A DNA stretch of 7,861 bases, taken from an uncultured Eubacteriales bacterium. Lineage in GTDB: Bacteria; Bacillota; Clostridia; Oscillospirales; Acutalibacteraceae. Each line of letters opens with the position of its first letter. Within the stretch, counting starts at the first letter, position 1. This document shows, one piece after another, positions 5,816 to 7,861 of the stretch. Made by a program: the position numbers and the translations under genes. A model generated the notes under the pieces. The model had not been told where the DNA came from. It did no database searches and was given only the letters and a program-made list of their open reading frames with translations. Where the stretch lies: positions 1-7,861 of the forward strand of contig CAKTXU010000074.1 of assembly GCA_934630995.1 (NCBI GenBank). The letters are read 5' to 3'.

Positions 5816-7450
5816 ATGCATGTGCCGGAAATACACCGATATACAGGGGATTTGTTCCGCGCCGCACTGAAGAAATGCGGCAGCCTGGATGATGCGGAGG
5901 ATTTGGCACAGGAGGTGCTGCTTGCCGCTCTGCAATACCCCAAGGAGATCGCCAATCTCAAATCGTGGCTGTCAATGGTACTCAATCACAAGTATTGTGA
6001 CATGCTCAGAAGGAAATACAAGCTCCCCACTGTGAGCATTGATCTCTTACCGGAAACGGACGGCATGGTTTACGAAAACGAGGCGGAGCCGGATAATACC
6101 CCCGATGCGGAGTCTGTCCGCCGTGAGGTCGCTTATCTCGCGGACAAGTACCGCACAGTCATCGTGCGCCATTATCTGAATGGTGAAAAAGTACAGGATA
6201 TCGCCGATAGCCTAAGGCTTCCAAAAGGTACGGTGCTTTCCCGCCTTTCAAGCGGCAGAGAAAAAATACGGAGAGGATTTGACGAGATGGAGGCATACGC
6301 AAAACATAGTTATGCGCCCGAACGGCTTGAAATCAGCTGTCATGGCTGTCAAGGCTTCCACGACGAACCATGGGCGCTGGTGGCCAACGATCTGCTCAAA
6401 CAAAATATTCTAATCGTGGCATATGATAAGCCGGTGACAGTCGTTGAAATGGCCCGTTCTCTGGGGATGCCCACGGCCTATGTTGAAAACGCTGTCAAGA
6501 CTCTGGTTGCTTCCGAGCTGATGAGAGCCGTCGGAAACGCCTATTTTACCGATTTTATGATCGTGACTCCGAGGGACATGCTGAGAGGCTTGGATGCCGA
6601 GATTGCCTTCGTGGAGGAACAGTATTCCAGCCTTTTAGATATCATAAACGATTACCTAAAGAAACTGCGGATACCGGCCTTTCTCACGGAATTGACGGAT
6701 TGCAAGAGAAAAAAGCTGGAATATTACTTTGTCCTTCACCTGCTTTCTTCCGCGCTCTATACGGCAACACAGCGCATCGTACCCTCGAAAGAGGAATATC
6801 CACTCCGTCCCGACGGTGGAAAATGGATTGCTTCCGGTACAAAATATCCGCTGGATTTCGACTTCGCAAATTATCGCTTCGGTAAGTACAGCTATGGGGG
6901 CTGCCGGGGAACCTACTGGGAGCATTTTTTAAGCGCGAGCTCTATCGATCTTCACGTCTATGACACGCAGCCGGATTTGAACAAGTATATGCACGGTCCC
7001 GTAGAAATCAATGATGATAATCTGGCAAAGCTGCTGTATATCCTATCAAGAGGGATTCCTTTTGAGCATACGGGCCTCAATCCGATGTACCTTGAGGACA
7101 TTCCTCATCTGACCGCCTGCGGCCTGTTAGGCAGCCGCAACGGCAAGCCATTTGTGAATCTTCCGATTATCACCCCCGACGAATACCGGGAGCTTGACAG
7201 AATTCGTGTGGAACAGATGTATCTGATGGCCGACAGGCTTGAGCCATCGCTCCGCAAGATTTTCCCCTCTCTCAAAATCGATATTCCAAAGCATCTGGAA
7301 GGCAGAATAGCGGTATTCAGACAATATTCCTGTTATGCGATTCCAATGGCGTTCATGAAAAAAGCAATCGAACGCGGCGACTTCGACGCCAGTGACGCGA
7401 CCCCGCCTATGGTATTCGTCGTTGACGATCAAAACAAAAGCATCCGGTAA
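5816..7450 (+). CDS. ECF-like sigma-70 factor with a ~390-residue C-terminal extension
   Basis: 544 residues, against about 160-200 for an ordinary ECF sigma factor. Region 2 spans about 8-69 and includes SLDDAEDLAQEVLLAALQ (23-40), LKSWLSMVLNHKYCDMLRRK (48-67) and the start of the -10-binding helix. An acidic linker (71-102) replaces region 3. Region 4 spans about 103-153, with helix-turn-helix VQDIADSLRLPKGTVLSRL (126-144), which should read the -35 box. Beyond it come a Cys/His cluster CHGCQGFH (175-182), then a second winged-helix-like segment (about 205-250, TVVEMARSLGMPTAYVENAV), an amphipathic helical stretch (255-285), and about 260 residues I do not recognise. No membrane segment is seen. 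ATG at 5816 has AGGAGGTGA ideally placed; a GTG at 5789 has none. No anti-sigma gene is adjacent. Sampled lines are about 43-60% G+C with AGA/AGG codons, unlike the neighbours, suggesting transfer. The sigma call is firm; a sensor role for the extension is inference. Confidence 0.88.
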   Translation: MHVPEIHRYTGDLFRAALKKCGSLDDAEDLAQEVLLAALQYPKEIANLKSWLSMVLNHKYCDMLRRKYKLPTVSIDLLPETDGMVYENEAEPDNTPDAESVRREVAYLADKYRTVIVRHYLNGEKVQDIADSLRLPKGTVLSRLSSGREKIRRGFDEMEAYAKHSYAPERLEISCHGCQGFHDEPWALVANDLLKQNILIVAYDKPVTVVEMARSLGMPTAYVENAVKTLVASELMRAVGNAYFTDFMIVTPRDMLRGLDAEIAFVEEQYSSLLDIINDYLKKLRIPAFLTELTDCKRKKLEYYFVLHLLSSALYTATQRIVPSKEEYPLRPDGGKWIASGTKYPLDFDFANYRFGKYSYGGCRGTYWEHFLSASSIDLHVYDTQPDLNKYMHGPVEINDDNLAKLLYILSRGIPFEHTGLNPMYLEDIPHLTACGLLGSRNGKPFVNLPIITPDEYRELDRIRVEQMYLMADRLEPSLRKIFPSLKIDIPKHLEGRIAVFRQYSCYAIPMAFMKKAIERGDFDASDATPPMVFVVDDQNKSIR

Positions 7451-7459
7451 ATACAAAAG

Positions 7460-7513
7460 AACTGCATCGGTGTACAGAGGCGGCGTCGTTTCCGCCGGTA
7501 GACCGATGCAGTT
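7460..7513 (+). terminator. Likely terminator of the sigma factor gene
   Basis: A 12-bp perfect inverted repeat, AACTGCATCGGT / ACCGATGCAGTT (7460-7471 with 7502-7513), encloses a second stem GGCGG/CCGCC (7479-7483 with 7492-7496). It begins 10 nt after the stop codon and ends in a short TTTT. The stem is strong but the T-run is weak, so it may instead stabilise the 3' end or be a two-stem structured RNA. Confidence 0.6.
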
Positions 7514-7623
7514 TTCGTTACAGAACCTTGCCACAGCCTTAAAGATGTCGTGCTCGGCAAACGAACGACGTCTCCCAAACACCGCCGACCATTCATACAA
7601 AGCCCGCAGGGATTGATTTCATG
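7514..7623. other. Spacer between convergent units
   Basis: About 110 bp between the sigma gene's terminator and the tRNA terminator. Open frames cross it on both strands (a minus-strand frame starts at 7600 and a plus-strand frame runs from 7392 to 7616). Neither has a supported start or a recognised family. I see no gene I can support here. Confidence 0.4.
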
Positions 7624-7653
7624 AAAAAAAGCACTCCGAAGAGTGCTTTTTTT
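7624..7653 (-). terminator. tRNA operon terminator with UUCG tetraloop
   Basis: A13-bp stem, A7-GCACTC with GAGTGC-T7, and a 4-nt loop (7637-7640) that reads TTCG on the minus strand, closed by C-G: the very stable C(UUCG)G tetraloop. It directly follows the CCA end of tRNA-Cys. Because A-runs and T-runs flank both sides, it may also stop plus-strand read-through. Confidence 0.9.
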
Positions 7654-7727
7654 GGAGGCGCCACCCAGATTTGAACTGGGGAATCAGGGTTTTGCAGACC
7701 CATGCCTTACCACTTGGCTATGGCGCC
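7653..7727 (-). tRNA. tRNA-Cys (anticodon GCA)
   Basis: Complete 75-nt cloverleaf with encoded CCA. The acceptor stem is GGCGCCA / TGGCGCC with discriminator T; the D arm is GCC..GGC with GTGGTAA in the loop; the anticodon stem TGGGT/ACCCT has loop CTGCAAA, so the anticodon is GCA; the T arm is CCCAG TTCAAAT CTGGG. The encoded 3' CCA is at 7653-7655, its last base overlapping the terminator's T-run. It lies downstream of tRNA-Gly on the same strand. Confidence 0.97.
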
Positions 7728-7798
7728 GAAGGATGTGGGGGACAAGCAGATGTCCCACACAGGAAAAGACGCCGGGACGACGTCTTTTCAGGGAGCTG
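7728..7798 (-). other. Inter-tRNA spacer with two hairpins
   Basis: This 71-nt spacer between tRNA-Gly and tRNA-Cys can form two stems. One is a perfect 9-bp stem, GAAAAGACG / CGTCTTTTC (7763-7771 with 7781-7789), with a 9-nt loop. The other is GGGACA / TGTCCC (7739-7744 with 7751-7756), extended past a 2-nt bulge by TGT/ACA. They may guide tRNA processing or partly terminate transcription after tRNA-Gly; function is not shown. Confidence 0.5.
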
Positions 7799-7861
7799 TG
7801 GAGCGGCTTACGAGGCTCGAACTCGCTACCTCCACCTTGGCAAGGTGGCGCTCTACCAGAT
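7799..7861 (-). tRNA. tRNA-Gly (anticodon GCC), 5' end beyond the window
   Basis: Encoded CCA (7799-7801), discriminator T, 3' acceptor strand AAGCCGC, T arm GCGAG TTCGAGC CTCGT, and anticodon stem CCACC/GGTGG with loop TTGCCAA, so the anticodon is GCC. The D-loop CTGGTA and GAGC are present. The 5' acceptor strand and first half of the D stem (about 13 nt) lie past the window edge; the expected acceptor start is GCGGCTT. Confidence 0.94.

Noticed and set aside
7127..7600. Minus-strand 157-codon frame opposite the end of the sigma gene
   Set aside because: More than half is antisense to the sigma factor coding region. The remaining part reads plausibly but crosses the sigma gene's terminator and matches no family I know.
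1..7861. CRISPR array, insertion sequence, toxin-antitoxin or defence genes
   Set aside because: I found no regularly spaced repeats, no transposase or integrase, and no small paired genes of such systems on either strand.

Overview
The window looks like chromosome of an endospore-forming, GC-rich member of the Clostridia (Oscillospiraceae-like). The evidence is a spoIIR gene, Firmicutes-type Shine-Dalgarno sites (GGAGG), a DUF436/YwlG-family protein and a YqeY protein. Most lines of sequence that I counted by hand in the 4.5-5.6 kb region are near 70% G+C. This placement is inference.

Layout. (1) 1-704, minus: the N-terminal two thirds of a branched-chain amino acid aminotransferase, cut by the window edge, with a clear sigma-A promoter. 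(2) 789-2204, minus: a 12-helix MATE-family exporter behind its own promoter and a leader of about 210 nt. (3) 2537-3211, minus: spoIIR, the forespore signal protein, with a sigma-F/G-like promoter and a strong terminator. (4) 3441-5638, minus: a tight four-gene operon: tyrosine phosphatase, YqeY, DUF436 protein, GNAT acetyltransferase. Gaps are 4 and 14 nt, then a 1-nt overlap, and it ends in a 15-bp terminator hairpin. (5) 5816-7450, plus: a 544-aa ECF-like sigma factor carrying about 390 residues beyond region 4. It is divergent from the operon. (6) 7653-7861, minus: tRNA-Cys and a partial tRNA-Gly, converging on the sigma gene and ending in a UUCG-loop terminator.

The most interesting part is 5679-7513. 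The sigma protein joins an ordinary ECF core (regions 2 and 4) to a CHxC...H cluster, a second winged-helix-like segment and a large domain I do not recognise. No anti-sigma gene is visible next to it. It is markedly poorer in G+C (about 43-60% in sampled lines) than the operon beside it, which suggests horizontal acquisition. It shares a 137-bp inter-operon region with the phosphatase operon, and that region holds two mirror-image promoters. Each reads TAGACT-N17-TATACT, and their -35 boxes form an inverted repeat 5 bp apart. I infer a one-component sigma factor with a built-in sensor that may control itself and the adjacent operon. This is a hypothesis from sequence only.
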